In this document: piece after piece, positions 34,022 to 42,108 of the stretch
How positions within the stretch are numbered: the first letter of the stretch is position 1
Layout of the letters: the number at the start of each line of letters is the position of its first letter
DNA from: Halorubrum salinum
GTDB taxonomy: Archaea; Halobacteriota; Halobacteria; Halobacteriales; Haloferacaceae
Length of the DNA: 64,000 bases
Assembly (NCBI RefSeq): GCF_024494575.1
Contig: NZ_JANHDO010000002.1
Coordinates: 434,001-498,000 of the forward strand
Reading direction: 5' to 3'
The notes under the pieces: model-generated
What the model saw: the letters and a program-made list of their open reading frames with translations, nothing else
Databases searched by the model: none
What the model was told of the DNA's origin: nothing
Translations under genes and position numbers: made by a program

Positions 34022-35044
34022 ATGGAGTGTGACAAGTGCGGGGCGGACGCGATCCACCACGCCGCCTACTCCGGGGCGCATCTCTGTGGCGAGCACCTCC
34101 GCCGGTCGGTCGAGAAGCGCGTGAAACGCCGGGTCCGCGAGGACGGACTGCTCGATCCGGACGCCACGCCCGACGACCCCGACCGGTGGGTGATCGGCCT
34201 CTCGGGCGGGAAAGACAGCGTCGCGCTCACGCAGATTCTGGACGACGTGTTCGGGCAGGACCCTCGCGTCGAGATGCTGGCGTTAACGATCCACGAGGGG
34301 ATCGAGGGGTACCGCGACGCCAGCCTCGACGCCTGCGTCGAACTGGCCGAGGACCTCTCGCTGCGCCACGAGGTCGTCTCCTACGAGGAGGAGTTCGGCG
34401 TTCAGATGGACGACGTGGTCGAGAGCGACCCAGAGAACATGGCCGCCTGCGCGTACTGCGGCGTGTTCCGCCGCGACCTGCTCGAAACCTACGCCGCGGA
34501 GTTCGACGCCGACAAGCTGCTCACCGGCCACAACCTCGACGACGAGGCTCAGACGGCGATGATGAACTTCCTCGAAGGCGACGTCCGACAGGTGGCGAAA
34601 CACTTCGACGCCTCGCTCGGCCCGTTCGACGAGCGCGAGGGGACGGACGAGTTCGTCCCGCGCGCCAAGCCGCTGCGCGACGTGCCCGAAAAGGAGATCG
34701 CACTGTACTGTCACGTCCGCGACCTCCCGACGCACATGGCGGAGTGTCCCCACGCCGAGGAGGCGTACCGAGGCGAGATCCAGTCGACGATCCACGAGCT
34801 AGAGGAGAACCACCCCGGCGCGCGCCACTCGATCATGGCGGGCTACGAGGAGCTGTCGGCGCTCGCGGCCGAGGCGTATCGCGGGAGCGGGGAGGGAGAG
34901 TCGACCGGCGACGGCGAACGCGACGCGGAGGACGGAACCGTCTCTTCTCCCGACCTCTCCGAGTGCGAGCGCTGCGGCTCGAAGACGAGCCGCGACGTGT
35001 GCCGGAAGTGCCGGCTGCTGGCGTCGATCGAGGCGGCGACCTGA
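34022..35044 (+). CDS. ncsA: tRNA 2-thiolation protein NcsA (TtuA/Ncs6-like)
   Basis: 340 aa adenylyltransferase/thiotransferase that thiolates U34 of tRNA Lys/Glu/Gln with SAMP-type ubiquitin-like sulfur carriers. An N-terminal zinc knuckle (CDKCG, LCGEH), PP-loop SGGKDS at 61-66, catalytic cysteines CAYC (143, 146), the tRNA-binding block GHNLDDEAQTAMMNFLEGD, MAECPHAEEAYRG, and a C-terminal zinc ribbon (CERCG, CRKC). An acidic linker precedes the last ribbon. In Haloferax this gene lies beside ftsZ2, from memory; here about 8 kb separates the two. Confidence 0.9.
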   Translation: MECDKCGADAIHHAAYSGAHLCGEHLRRSVEKRVKRRVREDGLLDPDATPDDPDRWVIGLSGGKDSVALTQILDDVFGQDPRVEMLALTIHEGIEGYRDASLDACVELAEDLSLRHEVVSYEEEFGVQMDDVVESDPENMAACAYCGVFRRDLLETYAAEFDADKLLTGHNLDDEAQTAMMNFLEGDVRQVAKHFDASLGPFDEREGTDEFVPRAKPLRDVPEKEIALYCHVRDLPTHMAECPHAEEAYRGEIQSTIHELEENHPGARHSIMAGYEELSALAAEAYRGSGEGESTGDGERDAEDGTVSSPDLSECERCGSKTSRDVCRKCRLLASIEAAT

Positions 35045-35063
35045 CTCAGTCGTCGATCGGACC

Positions 35064-35121
35064 GACCAGCGCCCGGATCACGTCTTACCGCGGCTCCGAG
35101 TCGACCAGCCCGCGAATCACG
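35064..35121. repeat. imperfect direct repeat in the ncsA/methyltransferase gap
   Basis: GACCAGCGCCCGGATCACG (35064-35082) and GACCAGCCCGCGAATCACG (35103-35121) differ at a few positions, period 39. On the minus strand both read as similar short peptides (VIRALVG, VIRGLVD) ending soon in stops. It looks like the decayed, duplicated tail of a gene. Confidence 0.5.
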
Positions 35122-36166
35122 CCCCGCCGTCGACGCGGCCGAGCAGATCGAGTTGGTGCGTGAGATAGACGAGTTCTCCGGCGTCGACCTGCTCGCGACG
35201 ATCGCGGAGCCACGCGTCGAGGTCGGCCGCGGAGAGGTCGACCGCCTCCGTCTCGCCTGTTCTCTGTCGCTTTCCTTCCCGCCGCTCTGCGGCGATCACC
35301 TCGCCGACCGCCTCCTCGACGGTGTCGAGGATGTGCCGGAGGAAGAACGCCTCGTCGCCGGGATAACCGTCTCCGCTGTCGCCGGGGCGCACCACCCAGT
35401 CGGAGCCGGCGACGCCGAGGAGCGTCGACTCGTCGGCCTCGCGTAACCGTCCGAGCGCGTCCCCGCCGGCGCGGCTGTTCCCCCCCGGCTTCTCGTCCAT
35501 GTGCCGGTGGTACAGCCGCTCGACCGCTCGGTCGTCGGGACGGGACGGGCGGAAGCGCGTCCCACCGTCGAAGGTGATCGGGAAGTAGTACGTGCCACCG
35601 GGCGCGAGCGCGCCGAGCAACGGGTCGAGCCGATCGAGCCCGAGCACGTCGAGAAGCGCCGTGCCGATCACGGCGTCCCACTCCCCGAGGGTCGATTCGG
35701 CGTAGTCGACGGCGTCGGCCGCGACGGGCTCGACTTCGACGGTGCGCGTCGGCGACTCGACGACGAACGCACCCCCGTCTGCGGCCGAATCACCGTCCGC
35801 GGACGGACCGGCGTCGACGACCGACACGTCGGACCTCCCGGCCGCCCACTCGCAGAGGAAGGGGCCGAGCCCGTCGAGCGTGTCGCCGTCGCGGTCGACG
35901 GCGACGTATCTGGTCCGTCCCGGCGGGAGCACCTCCCAGTCGATCAGCCGAGCGATCATGGTCCCGACGCCGGCTCCGACCTCCAGAACCCGGAGGGGAC
36001 CGGACGCGCGCGCGGACCGTTCCGTCTCCGTCGCGCGCTCGGTCCGGTGCGCTCCCGTCGCGCGCTCGGCCAGCCGCTCGCGGAGCAGCCCGACGAGCCG
36101 CCGGTCGAGCGCCCGGTCGTCGACGGACCGCTTCGCTCGGAGGTACCGCCGGAACGACCCCGTCAC
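35117..36166 (-). CDS. class I SAM-dependent methyltransferase-like protein
   Basis: 349 aa from a GTG at 36166 that overlaps the glycosyltransferase stop (GTGA). The N-terminal 60 residues are helical and basic (FRRYLRAKRSVDDRALDRRL). The SAM loop is VLEVGAGVGTMIARL near 75-88, with YVAVDRDGDTLDGL behind it, and GEWDAVIGTALLDVLGLDRL and LLGALAPGGTYYFPITFDG as later strands. An acidic insertion (DAGPSADGDSAADGG) interrupts the fold. The C-terminal 100 residues are helical, family-specific. Methyl acceptor unknown. Last gene of a three-gene coupled operon with PTPS and GT4. Confidence 0.75.
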   Translation of the reverse strand: MTGSFRRYLRAKRSVDDRALDRRLVGLLRERLAERATGAHRTERATETERSARASGPLRVLEVGAGVGTMIARLIDWEVLPPGRTRYVAVDRDGDTLDGLGPFLCEWAAGRSDVSVVDAGPSADGDSAADGGAFVVESPTRTVEVEPVAADAVDYAESTLGEWDAVIGTALLDVLGLDRLDPLLGALAPGGTYYFPITFDGGTRFRPSRPDDRAVERLYHRHMDEKPGGNSRAGGDALGRLREADESTLLGVAGSDWVVRPGDSGDGYPGDEAFFLRHILDTVEEAVGEVIAAERREGKRQRTGETEAVDLSAADLDAWLRDRREQVDAGELVYLTHQLDLLGRVDGGA

Positions 36167-37299
36167 GTCGGAACCTCCGCGGCCGGCGGGTTCCGGCGGT
36201 CCGTCACGTCCCCCTCGGCGACGGCCGCGAGGTGTCGCCGGACCCGCGCCGTCGTCTCTCTCCAGTCCGGGTGCCGCTCGTACCGCCGTCTGGCGGCTCG
36301 ACTCATCTCGGCCAGCCGGTCCGGATCGCTCGCGAGCGCGTCGAGGGCGTCGGCGACCCCTCCCCGGTCGTCGGGGGTGATTAGGAACCCGGTCTCTCCG
36401 TCCGTGACGACGTCGCTCGCGCCGCCGGCGCGCGAGGCGACGGCCGGCAGGCCGAACGCCATCCCCTCCAGATAGACGATCCCGAACCCCTCGTACCGAG
36501 AGGGGACGGAGAGGACGTGGCTCTCCCGCAGCGTCGCCGCCAGCTCGTCGTCCGAGAGCCGCCCGGCGAACCGGACGCGCTCCCCGAGCCCCCGTCGGTC
36601 GACGAGCCGGCGCACCTCGGCGACGTGTCCCTCGTCGACCGCTCGGCCGACGACGGTGAGATCGATCTCGGCGTCCGCGGCGGCGACCCCCTCGACCAGC
36701 GTGTCGAGCCCCTTCCGCGGCGCGAGATTCCCGACGAACGCGACTCGAAGCGGGCGCTCGGCCGCGCGGTCGGCGATCCGATCTGCGAGCGCCCCTCGGT
36801 CGTCGCCGCCGGCGGAATCGCCGAGGCCGTCCGGCCCCTCGAACCGGTCGCCGGCTGGCGGCGCGACCACCGCGGCGTCCGGGTCGACGCCGAGGTCCGT
36901 CACCGCCTCGCGGGTGGCCGCGCTGTTGCAGACGACGCCGTCGAGCGTGTCGAGGTACCGTCGCTCGATCGATCGATACAGCGGCGAGAGCCGCCGCGGC
37001 TCGCTGGCGCGCAGGTGGTGAACGATACCCACGATCGGGTACGACAGGGCGCGATTGTGCCGCCACAGCGACGGGTGTGCGAGCTCGTCTTGCAGCATCA
37101 CGTCGACGTCGACGCGGAGGCGATCCCGGAACCGGGGAGAGAGGCCGTCGAGCAGCCCGCGCGGGTACGAGGGCCACGGGAGTTCGATCACCTCGACTTC
37201 GTCTCCCCACCGCCGGAGTTCTTCGACGACCTTCCGGTCGTAGCGGAACCCTCCCGACCGCTCGTCGAGGCTCCCGTACAGCGTGAGGCCGACCTTCAT
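36163..37299 (-). CDS. family 4 glycosyltransferase
   Basis: 378 aa, GT-B fold. Start at ATG 37299 overlaps the PTPS stop by 4 bp. N-terminal acceptor half: MKVGLTLYGSLDERSGGFRYD, then VGIVHHLRA and VVCNSAATREAVTDLG. C-terminal donor half: RVAFVGNLAPRKGLDTLVEGV, VRFAGRLSDDEL and the nucleotide-sugar motif PSRYEGFGIVYLEGMAFGLP with the two Glu of the EX7E pattern. It probably transfers a sugar to a small molecule, lipid or protein; the PTPS and methyltransferase partners make a glycosylated pterin an interesting possibility but not a demonstrated one. Confidence 0.87.
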   Translation of the reverse strand: MKVGLTLYGSLDERSGGFRYDRKVVEELRRWGDEVEVIELPWPSYPRGLLDGLSPRFRDRLRVDVDVMLQDELAHPSLWRHNRALSYPIVGIVHHLRASEPRRLSPLYRSIERRYLDTLDGVVCNSAATREAVTDLGVDPDAAVVAPPAGDRFEGPDGLGDSAGGDDRGALADRIADRAAERPLRVAFVGNLAPRKGLDTLVEGVAAADAEIDLTVVGRAVDEGHVAEVRRLVDRRGLGERVRFAGRLSDDELAATLRESHVLSVPSRYEGFGIVYLEGMAFGLPAVASRAGGASDVVTDGETGFLITPDDRGGVADALDALASDPDRLAEMSRAARRRYERHPDWRETTARVRRHLAAVAEGDVTDRRNPPAAEVPT

Positions 37300-37673
37300 A
37301 CGGGCGCGTCGTACGTCGCCGCGGCGTCGTCGTCTTCCCACACGGTCACCGCCAGCTCGCGCACGGTGTCGTCGGTCACGGCCGCGGTCACGCGCTCGAA
37401 GACGACGCGGGCGAAGCGCTCGACGCTCGGGTTGTGTCCCTCGAACTCGGGGAGGTCGTTGAGCAGCGCGTCGCGGTAGCGGTCGGCGACCCCGGCGAGT
37501 GCGGCGTCCGCGTCGTCGATGTCGACGAGGTAGCCGTGCTCGTTCAGCGCGGGGCCGCGGAACGTGAGCTTCACCTCGAAGTGATGCGAGTGCGGGACGC
37601 TCTCCGGTCCCCCGTCGACGACCGTGAGGTAGTGCTGGGCCACGAAGTCGGTCGTGACCGTCGTCGCGTACAT
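37296..37673 (-). CDS. 6-pyruvoyl-tetrahydropterin synthase-family protein (Glu in place of catalytic Cys)
   Basis: 125 aa from ATG 37673; a TATA-like CTTTAGG about 27 bp upstream supports this start over 37697. The T-fold PTPS/QueD signature is present: zinc His in FVAQHYL, then PESVPHSHHFEVKLTFRG, NEHGYLVDIDD, GHNPSVERFARVVFERV and the catalytic-Glu-like VTVWEDDDA. In QueD/PTPS a Cys sits four residues before the HxH pair; here that residue is Glu (ESVPHSH), the pattern of PTPS-III proteins that form 6-hydroxymethyl-dihydropterin. First gene of an operon coupled to a glycosyltransferase and methyltransferase. Confidence 0.82.
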   Translation of the reverse strand: MYATTVTTDFVAQHYLTVVDGGPESVPHSHHFEVKLTFRGPALNEHGYLVDIDDADAALAGVADRYRDALLNDLPEFEGHNPSVERFARVVFERVTAAVTDDTVRELAVTVWEDDDAAATYDAPV

Positions 37674-37743
37674 GACCCGACCCACGGACGCGACCAACCT
37701 AAAGCCGGAGGGCTGCGGAAGGACGTTCGGCGTGTCGGTCCGG

Positions 37744-38634
37744 TCACAGATATCCGAGCGCGCGAAGCCGGTCTCGCTCCGTCTCGCCGTCCCCGTGAAC
37801 CCGCGACACCGGCAGGGGTTCCGGCGGCGCGAGCGCCGGCTCGCGCGTCCCCTCGTCTTCGCCCTCGACCGTCGCCCACGGGACCGCGAGCAGCGCGGGG
37901 ACCGGCGCGTACATCGGGTGGCCGTACAGCCCCCACTCGCCGAAACAATTCCCGTGGTCGGCGGTGACCGCGATCCGGCCGTCGACGTTTCTCGCGAGCG
38001 CCGCGACCTCGCCGAGGACGTGTCGGAGGTTCGCCTCGTAGGCGTCCCACACGCGGTCGGCCTCCACCTCGCCGCGCCGGAGCAGCACCCACGGGTTTCC
38101 CTCGTTGCTCTCCTCGCCGGTCCGCGCCAGTCCGTCGTCGCCGGCGATCGGGTCCGGAACGAACGGGTGGTGCGGCTGCATGTAGTGTGCGACGAGCCGG
38201 TCGGGGTCGCGGGCGCGGGCGAGCGCGATCGCCCGGTCGGTCACGGCCGCGGCCGGCACGGTTCCCACCTCTGTGTCCCACGCGTACTTCCAGACCTCGT
38301 CGAGCGCGGCGAACGCGTCCGCCTCCAGATACCGGTCCGTCCACGTGTTCCCGGTGACCATGGCGGTCTGCGCGGTCTCCGGGTGTCCCTCGAACGTCTT
38401 CTCTAACCACTCCGAGGAGGAACTGCCCACGGACCGGACCGTCTCGACGGGGCCGAGGAAGTCGTACTCGGACGCCACGGACCGGAGCAGGTCGACCCGG
38501 CAGGCGTCGAGCACGACCAGCACGTCCCACTCGCGCTCGAAGACGTTCGTCCCGTAGGAGAGCCGCCGGGCGACCGCCTGCAGGGCGCGGAGGGCGGCGG
38601 TGCCGAGGCGGCTCATCCCGGGCTCTCGGTGCAC
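37744..38634 (-). CDS. alkaline-phosphatase/sulfatase-superfamily protein
   Basis: 296 aa if GTG 38634 is used; a TATA-like ACTAAACC 27 bp upstream favours it over ATG 38616. The fold begins with WDVLVVLDACRVDLLRSVA, where metal-binding Asp and a Cys or Ser/Thr nucleophile are expected; here the residues are DACR. Later motifs: VTGNTWTDRYL, DRLVAHYMQPHHPFVPDP and the metal site VTADHGNCFGEWGLYGHP. Related haloarchaeal proteins are annotated as sulfatase-like or phosphoglyceromutase-like; substrate unknown. It is divergent from the fusion gene at 38709. Confidence 0.75.
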   Translation of the reverse strand: MHREPGMSRLGTAALRALQAVARRLSYGTNVFEREWDVLVVLDACRVDLLRSVASEYDFLGPVETVRSVGSSSSEWLEKTFEGHPETAQTAMVTGNTWTDRYLEADAFAALDEVWKYAWDTEVGTVPAAAVTDRAIALARARDPDRLVAHYMQPHHPFVPDPIAGDDGLARTGEESNEGNPWVLLRRGEVEADRVWDAYEANLRHVLGEVAALARNVDGRIAVTADHGNCFGEWGLYGHPMYAPVPALLAVPWATVEGEDEGTREPALAPPEPLPVSRVHGDGETERDRLRALGYL

Positions 38635-38708
38635 GGGCGCCGTACGGGACGCGACGACTAAACCGCACCGCCGGCCGGGGCCGACGGAGCGACCGCCGGG
38701 ACACCTAT

Positions 38709-40751
38709 GTGGCTCGGCTCCCCGGTACGATCGTGAACTGCCTGTTCGTGGGCGCGGGCGCGATCGCCGAGGAGTACGCCGCGGGGCTGTCCGAGAGCGA
38801 CCTCTCGATCGCCGGCGTCGTCGACCTCGACGCCGACCGCGCCGCCGCGCTCGCTACCGCGTACGGTGACCGCCGCGACGCCGACGACGCGGCCGTCCCC
38901 GCCTTCACCGACGTCGACGCGGCGCTTTCGGCGGTCGACGCGCCGCTCGTCGTGAACCTGACGAGCCACGCCGCGCACGCGTCCGTGACGCGGACCGCGC
39001 TCGCGGCCGACCGCCACGTCTACTCGCAGAAGCCGCTCGCGCTCGACGCCGACGAGGCCGACGAACTCCTCGCGCTCGCGCGTCGGCGCGGGCTCGCGCT
39101 CGGCTGTGCGCCGGACACGCCGCGCGGACCGTCACAGCGCCGCGCGGGGCGACTGCTCGCCGACGGCCGGCTCGGCCCCGTCCGACTGGGGTACGCCCAC
39201 GCGCACGTCGGCCGGGTCACCGACTGGCACGACCGCCCGGATTCGTTCCTAGAGATCGGCCCGCTGTACGACGGGGCGGTGTACCCGCTCACGCTCCTCG
39301 TCTCGTGGTTCGGTCCCGTCGACCGGGTGCGGGTCGCCGACGCCCTCGACGTCTGGCCCGAGCGGGAGGAGCGCCGCCCGTCGGTCCCCAGCCACGTCGA
39401 GGCGACGCTGTCGTTCGCGGCCGGGCCGACGGTGCGGCTCACCGCCAGCTTCTACGCGCCCCACCGCGCCCGCGAGTTCTACGGGCTGGAACTGCACGGC
39501 GACGACGGCTCGCTGTATCTCAGGGGAACGGGTGCGATGTCGACCGATCGCGACGACGTCCGCTTCGGGCGAGTCGGCCGCGAGTACGTGAGCGCGCCGC
39601 CGCAACACCCCGAGAGCCCGTACGCGTACGTGGACGCCGTCGAGCGGCTCGCGGCGAGCGTCGCGGCCGGCGACCCCTCTCGCGAGACCGGTCGCCGGGG
39701 GGCACACGTCGTCGCCGTCTGCAACGCGATCGAGGCCGCCGCCGACGAGGGCGGACCGGTCCTCGTCGACGACCGCGGCGCGGCCGCGGACCCGCCGGCG
39801 GCACCGGTCGTCTCCCCGCCGCGCGAGGATGGGTCTGCGCGCGGAGGCGACGGCGCGAGCGCCCTGCGACTCCCGCCGATCGGCTTCGGCTGCTCGCGCT
39901 ACCGCGACGGCGAGTACGTCGACCGGGCGGACTCGATAGCGACCGCGCTCGATTCGGGCTACCGCCTGCTCGACACCGCGGAGCTGTACGGCAACGAGCA
40001 CCGGATCGGTGACGCGCTCGCCGCCCCCGGCGCGCCGGACCGCGAGCGGGTCTTCCTGCTCGGGAAGCCGTGGCGCACGAACCACCGTCGCGAGAACATG
40101 CTCGCCGCATGCGAGGGGAGCCTCGCCGACCTCGGGGTCGACGCGTTCGACTGCTACGCGCTCCACTGGCCGACCGCGCTCGCGCACACCGGCGAGCTGC
40201 GCCGACTCGCCGAACTGTCTCCCGAGCGTCAGGAGGCGCTCGCGTTTCCGGAGGACGCCGACGGCGACCCGGACACCGCGGACGTGTCTCTCGCAGAGGC
40301 GTGGCGGAACCTAGAGGCGGTCCGCGAGCGGGGGCTGACGCGGACGATCGGGCTCTGTAACGTCTCCGCGGACCAACTGGAGACGGTCTTGGAGACGGGG
40401 AGCGTCGACCCCGCGCTCGTGCAGGTGGAGCGCCATCCGTACCTCCCGCGAGACGACCTCGTCTCGCGCTGTCACGACCGCGGGATCCGAGTCGTCGCTC
40501 ACTCGCCGCTGTCCGCGCCGGGGCTCCTCGACGAGCCCGCTCTGGCCGAGATCGCCGCGGATCGGGACCTTTCACCCGCCGGCGTCGCGCTCGCGTGGCA
40601 CGTCTCTCGGGGGGTGGTTCCCATCCCGTCGAGCACCACCGAGGCGCACATCGTCGACAACGCGGCCGCGGCGGCAGAGCGGCTGACGCCCGACGAACTC
40701 GCCCGCGTCGACGCGCTCTCCGACCCCGAGTTCGACCCGCGCGGGGGGTGA
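38709..40751 (+). CDS. Gfo/Idh/MocA oxidoreductase fused to aldo/keto reductase
   Basis: 680 aa, two enzymes in one chain. Residues 1 to about 345 are a Gfo/Idh/MocA dehydrogenase: Rossmann loop CLFVGAGAIAEEYAAG, then YSQKPLALDADEADELLALA and a beta-sheet half (HVEATLSFAAGPTVRLTASFYAPH). A low-complexity linker to about 395 follows. Residues about 395-680 are an aldo/keto reductase: IGFGCSRYRDGEYVDRADSI, the catalytic Tyr in LDTAELYGNEHRIGDAL, LLGKPW, Tyr/His region CYALHWPTALAH, and NADPH motif VVPIPSSTTEAHIVDNAAA. Start GTG 38709, or GTG 38733 behind a TATA-like CCTATGTGG. Substrate is probably a sugar or polyol; unknown. Confidence 0.82.
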   Translation: MARLPGTIVNCLFVGAGAIAEEYAAGLSESDLSIAGVVDLDADRAAALATAYGDRRDADDAAVPAFTDVDAALSAVDAPLVVNLTSHAAHASVTRTALAADRHVYSQKPLALDADEADELLALARRRGLALGCAPDTPRGPSQRRAGRLLADGRLGPVRLGYAHAHVGRVTDWHDRPDSFLEIGPLYDGAVYPLTLLVSWFGPVDRVRVADALDVWPEREERRPSVPSHVEATLSFAAGPTVRLTASFYAPHRAREFYGLELHGDDGSLYLRGTGAMSTDRDDVRFGRVGREYVSAPPQHPESPYAYVDAVERLAASVAAGDPSRETGRRGAHVVAVCNAIEAAADEGGPVLVDDRGAAADPPAAPVVSPPREDGSARGGDGASALRLPPIGFGCSRYRDGEYVDRADSIATALDSGYRLLDTAELYGNEHRIGDALAAPGAPDRERVFLLGKPWRTNHRRENMLAACEGSLADLGVDAFDCYALHWPTALAHTGELRRLAELSPERQEALAFPEDADGDPDTADVSLAEAWRNLEAVRERGLTRTIGLCNVSADQLETVLETGSVDPALVQVERHPYLPRDDLVSRCHDRGIRVVAHSPLSAPGLLDEPALAEIAADRDLSPAGVALAWHVSRGVVPIPSSTTEAHIVDNAAAAAERLTPDELARVDALSDPEFDPRGG

Positions 40752-40792
40752 CCGGTGGGCCGCGGTGGCGCTCGCGCCGCCGGTACGTCCAG

Positions 40793-40800
40793 TATACCTA
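40793..40800 (+). promoter_or_regulatory. TATA box before the small membrane protein
   Basis: TATACCTA in the context CCAGTATACCTATG, about 28 bp before ATG 40826. Confidence 0.5.
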
Positions 40801-40825
40801 TGTGAGTGAGGGACATGGATGTCGT

Positions 40826-41212
40826 ATGGCGACGACTACATCACAACAGCCGACCGCCGGCGTCGAGTCGTTGAACGGCCTCCACTGGGTGGGGATCCTC
40901 GCGGCTCTGGTCTCCGCGGCCGTCCACCTCCTCTTGGGCGCGCGGATGGTCCCCTCGGCGCTCGGGATCAGCTTCGTCCTCGCCGGGTTCGGGTTCCTCG
41001 GCGGGATCGTCCTCTTGGTTCGCGGGTACCGCCGCCGGGCGCTGTACGGGGTCGGCATCGCGTTCACGCTCGTGCAGATACTCCTATGGTACGTCGTCAA
41101 CTTCGCCGGCGGCGGTCGGGCGTTTCCCGCGGACGTGGGGACGCTCGGCGCGGTCGACAAGCTCGCACAGGTCGTGTTGGTGGCGGTGCTCGTCGTCCTG
41201 CTGCGTCGGTAG
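40826..41212 (+). CDS. four-helix membrane protein (DUF7475-like)
   Basis: 128 aa, almost wholly hydrophobic: LHWVGILAALVSAAVHLLLG, ALGISFVLAGFGFLGGIVLLV, ALYGVGIAFTLVQILLWYVVN and KLAQVVLVAVLVVLL. It has four transmembrane helices and a Gln/Thr-rich N-terminus; it resembles a common haloarchaeal family without assigned function. The start is ATG 40826, positioned by a TATA box; an in-frame open region further upstream has no promoter. It is followed after 2 bp by the phosphatidyltransferase, so they are one operon. Confidence 0.72.
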   Translation: MATTTSQQPTAGVESLNGLHWVGILAALVSAAVHLLLGARMVPSALGISFVLAGFGFLGGIVLLVRGYRRRALYGVGIAFTLVQILLWYVVNFAGGGRAFPADVGTLGAVDKLAQVVLVAVLVVLLRR

Positions 41213-41214
41213 TC

Positions 41215-42063
41215 GTGTCGGACCGAACCTCCCGGCGAGCGCTCGGCGGCCGAGTCGGCGGCGGCTCCGCGGCGCTCGCGGGACTGATCTTTCCGCCGCT
41301 TTCCGGCGTCGCGCTCGCGGTCACCCTGTCGACGGCGTTCCCGGCGACAGGCCGTTTGGGCGTCCCGCCGGCGGCCGTCGCCGGGCTCTGTCTGGCGGGC
41401 CAGCTCTGGTACGTCGCGTTCGGACTCGGCGGCGTCGACGCGGTCCGAACGCCCGCGGACGAATCGACGGACGGGTCGACAGAGCGCGGCGACGGTCCCC
41501 GCCTTTTCGGCCTCGCGAACGGCGTGACGCTCGTCCGCGGCGCGCTCTACGCCGCCGTCGCCGGCCTCGCCGTCGCGTCCCCCGACGCGGGCGTCGCGTG
41601 GGTCGCGGCGACGGGATACGGCGTCGGCGTCCTCTTCGACGGGCTCGACGGGCGCGTCGCCAGAACGATCGGGACCGAGACAGACATCGGGAGACGTCTC
41701 GACATGGCGTACGACACGTTCGGGTTCGTCGCGGCACCGCTCGTCGCGGTCGCCTGGGGGATCCTCCCCGTCTGGTACCTCTCTCTTTCCGCCGCGCGCT
41801 ACGTCTTCCGCGGGGCCGTCGGGCTGCGCCGCGCCCGTGGCCGCCCGGTCTTCGACCTCCCCGACAGCGACCTCGGTAAGTACCTGGCGGGCGTACAGAT
41901 GATCTTCCTCACCGTCGCGCTCGTCCCCGCCGCGCCGGATCACCTCGTCCGGGCGGCCGCGCCGGTCGTCCTCGCGCCCTCGCTCGGCGTGTTCGCTCGC
42001 GACTACCTCGTCGTCAGCGGACGGGTGTCGCGCCGCGCCGTGACCCTCGGCGGCCCGGAGTAG
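41215..42063 (+). CDS. CDP-alcohol phosphatidyltransferase-family protein
   Basis: 282 aa from GTG 41215, 2 bp after the membrane protein. The CDP-OH motif DGxxAR(8)GxxxDxxxD is complete: DGRVAR at 145-150, G159, D163, D167 (GRRLDMAYD). Around six helices, with an N-terminal pair not usual for the minimal family and an internal hydrophilic loop (DESTDGSTERGDG). Enzymes of this family attach inositol, glycerol or serine to CDP-archaeol; which alcohol is used here is unknown. The neighbourhood with a sugar oxidoreductase, GT and phosphatase-like protein suggests modified polar lipid or glycoconjugate synthesis. Confidence 0.85.
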   Translation: MSDRTSRRALGGRVGGGSAALAGLIFPPLSGVALAVTLSTAFPATGRLGVPPAAVAGLCLAGQLWYVAFGLGGVDAVRTPADESTDGSTERGDGPRLFGLANGVTLVRGALYAAVAGLAVASPDAGVAWVAATGYGVGVLFDGLDGRVARTIGTETDIGRRLDMAYDTFGFVAAPLVAVAWGILPVWYLSLSAARYVFRGAVGLRRARGRPVFDLPDSDLGKYLAGVQMIFLTVALVPAAPDHLVRAAAPVVLAPSLGVFARDYLVVSGRVSRRAVTLGGPE

Positions 42064-42108
42064 GCCCCCGGCGCGGGACCGAACCGCTCGCGCCGCGCTC
42101 GTCGCCCG

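Noticed and set aside
36163-37210. Upstream extension of the methyltransferase frame (to about 697 codons)
   Set aside because: The extension is antisense-free but out of frame with the glycosyltransferase and lacks conserved residues; the GTG overlapping the glycosyltransferase stop is the better start.
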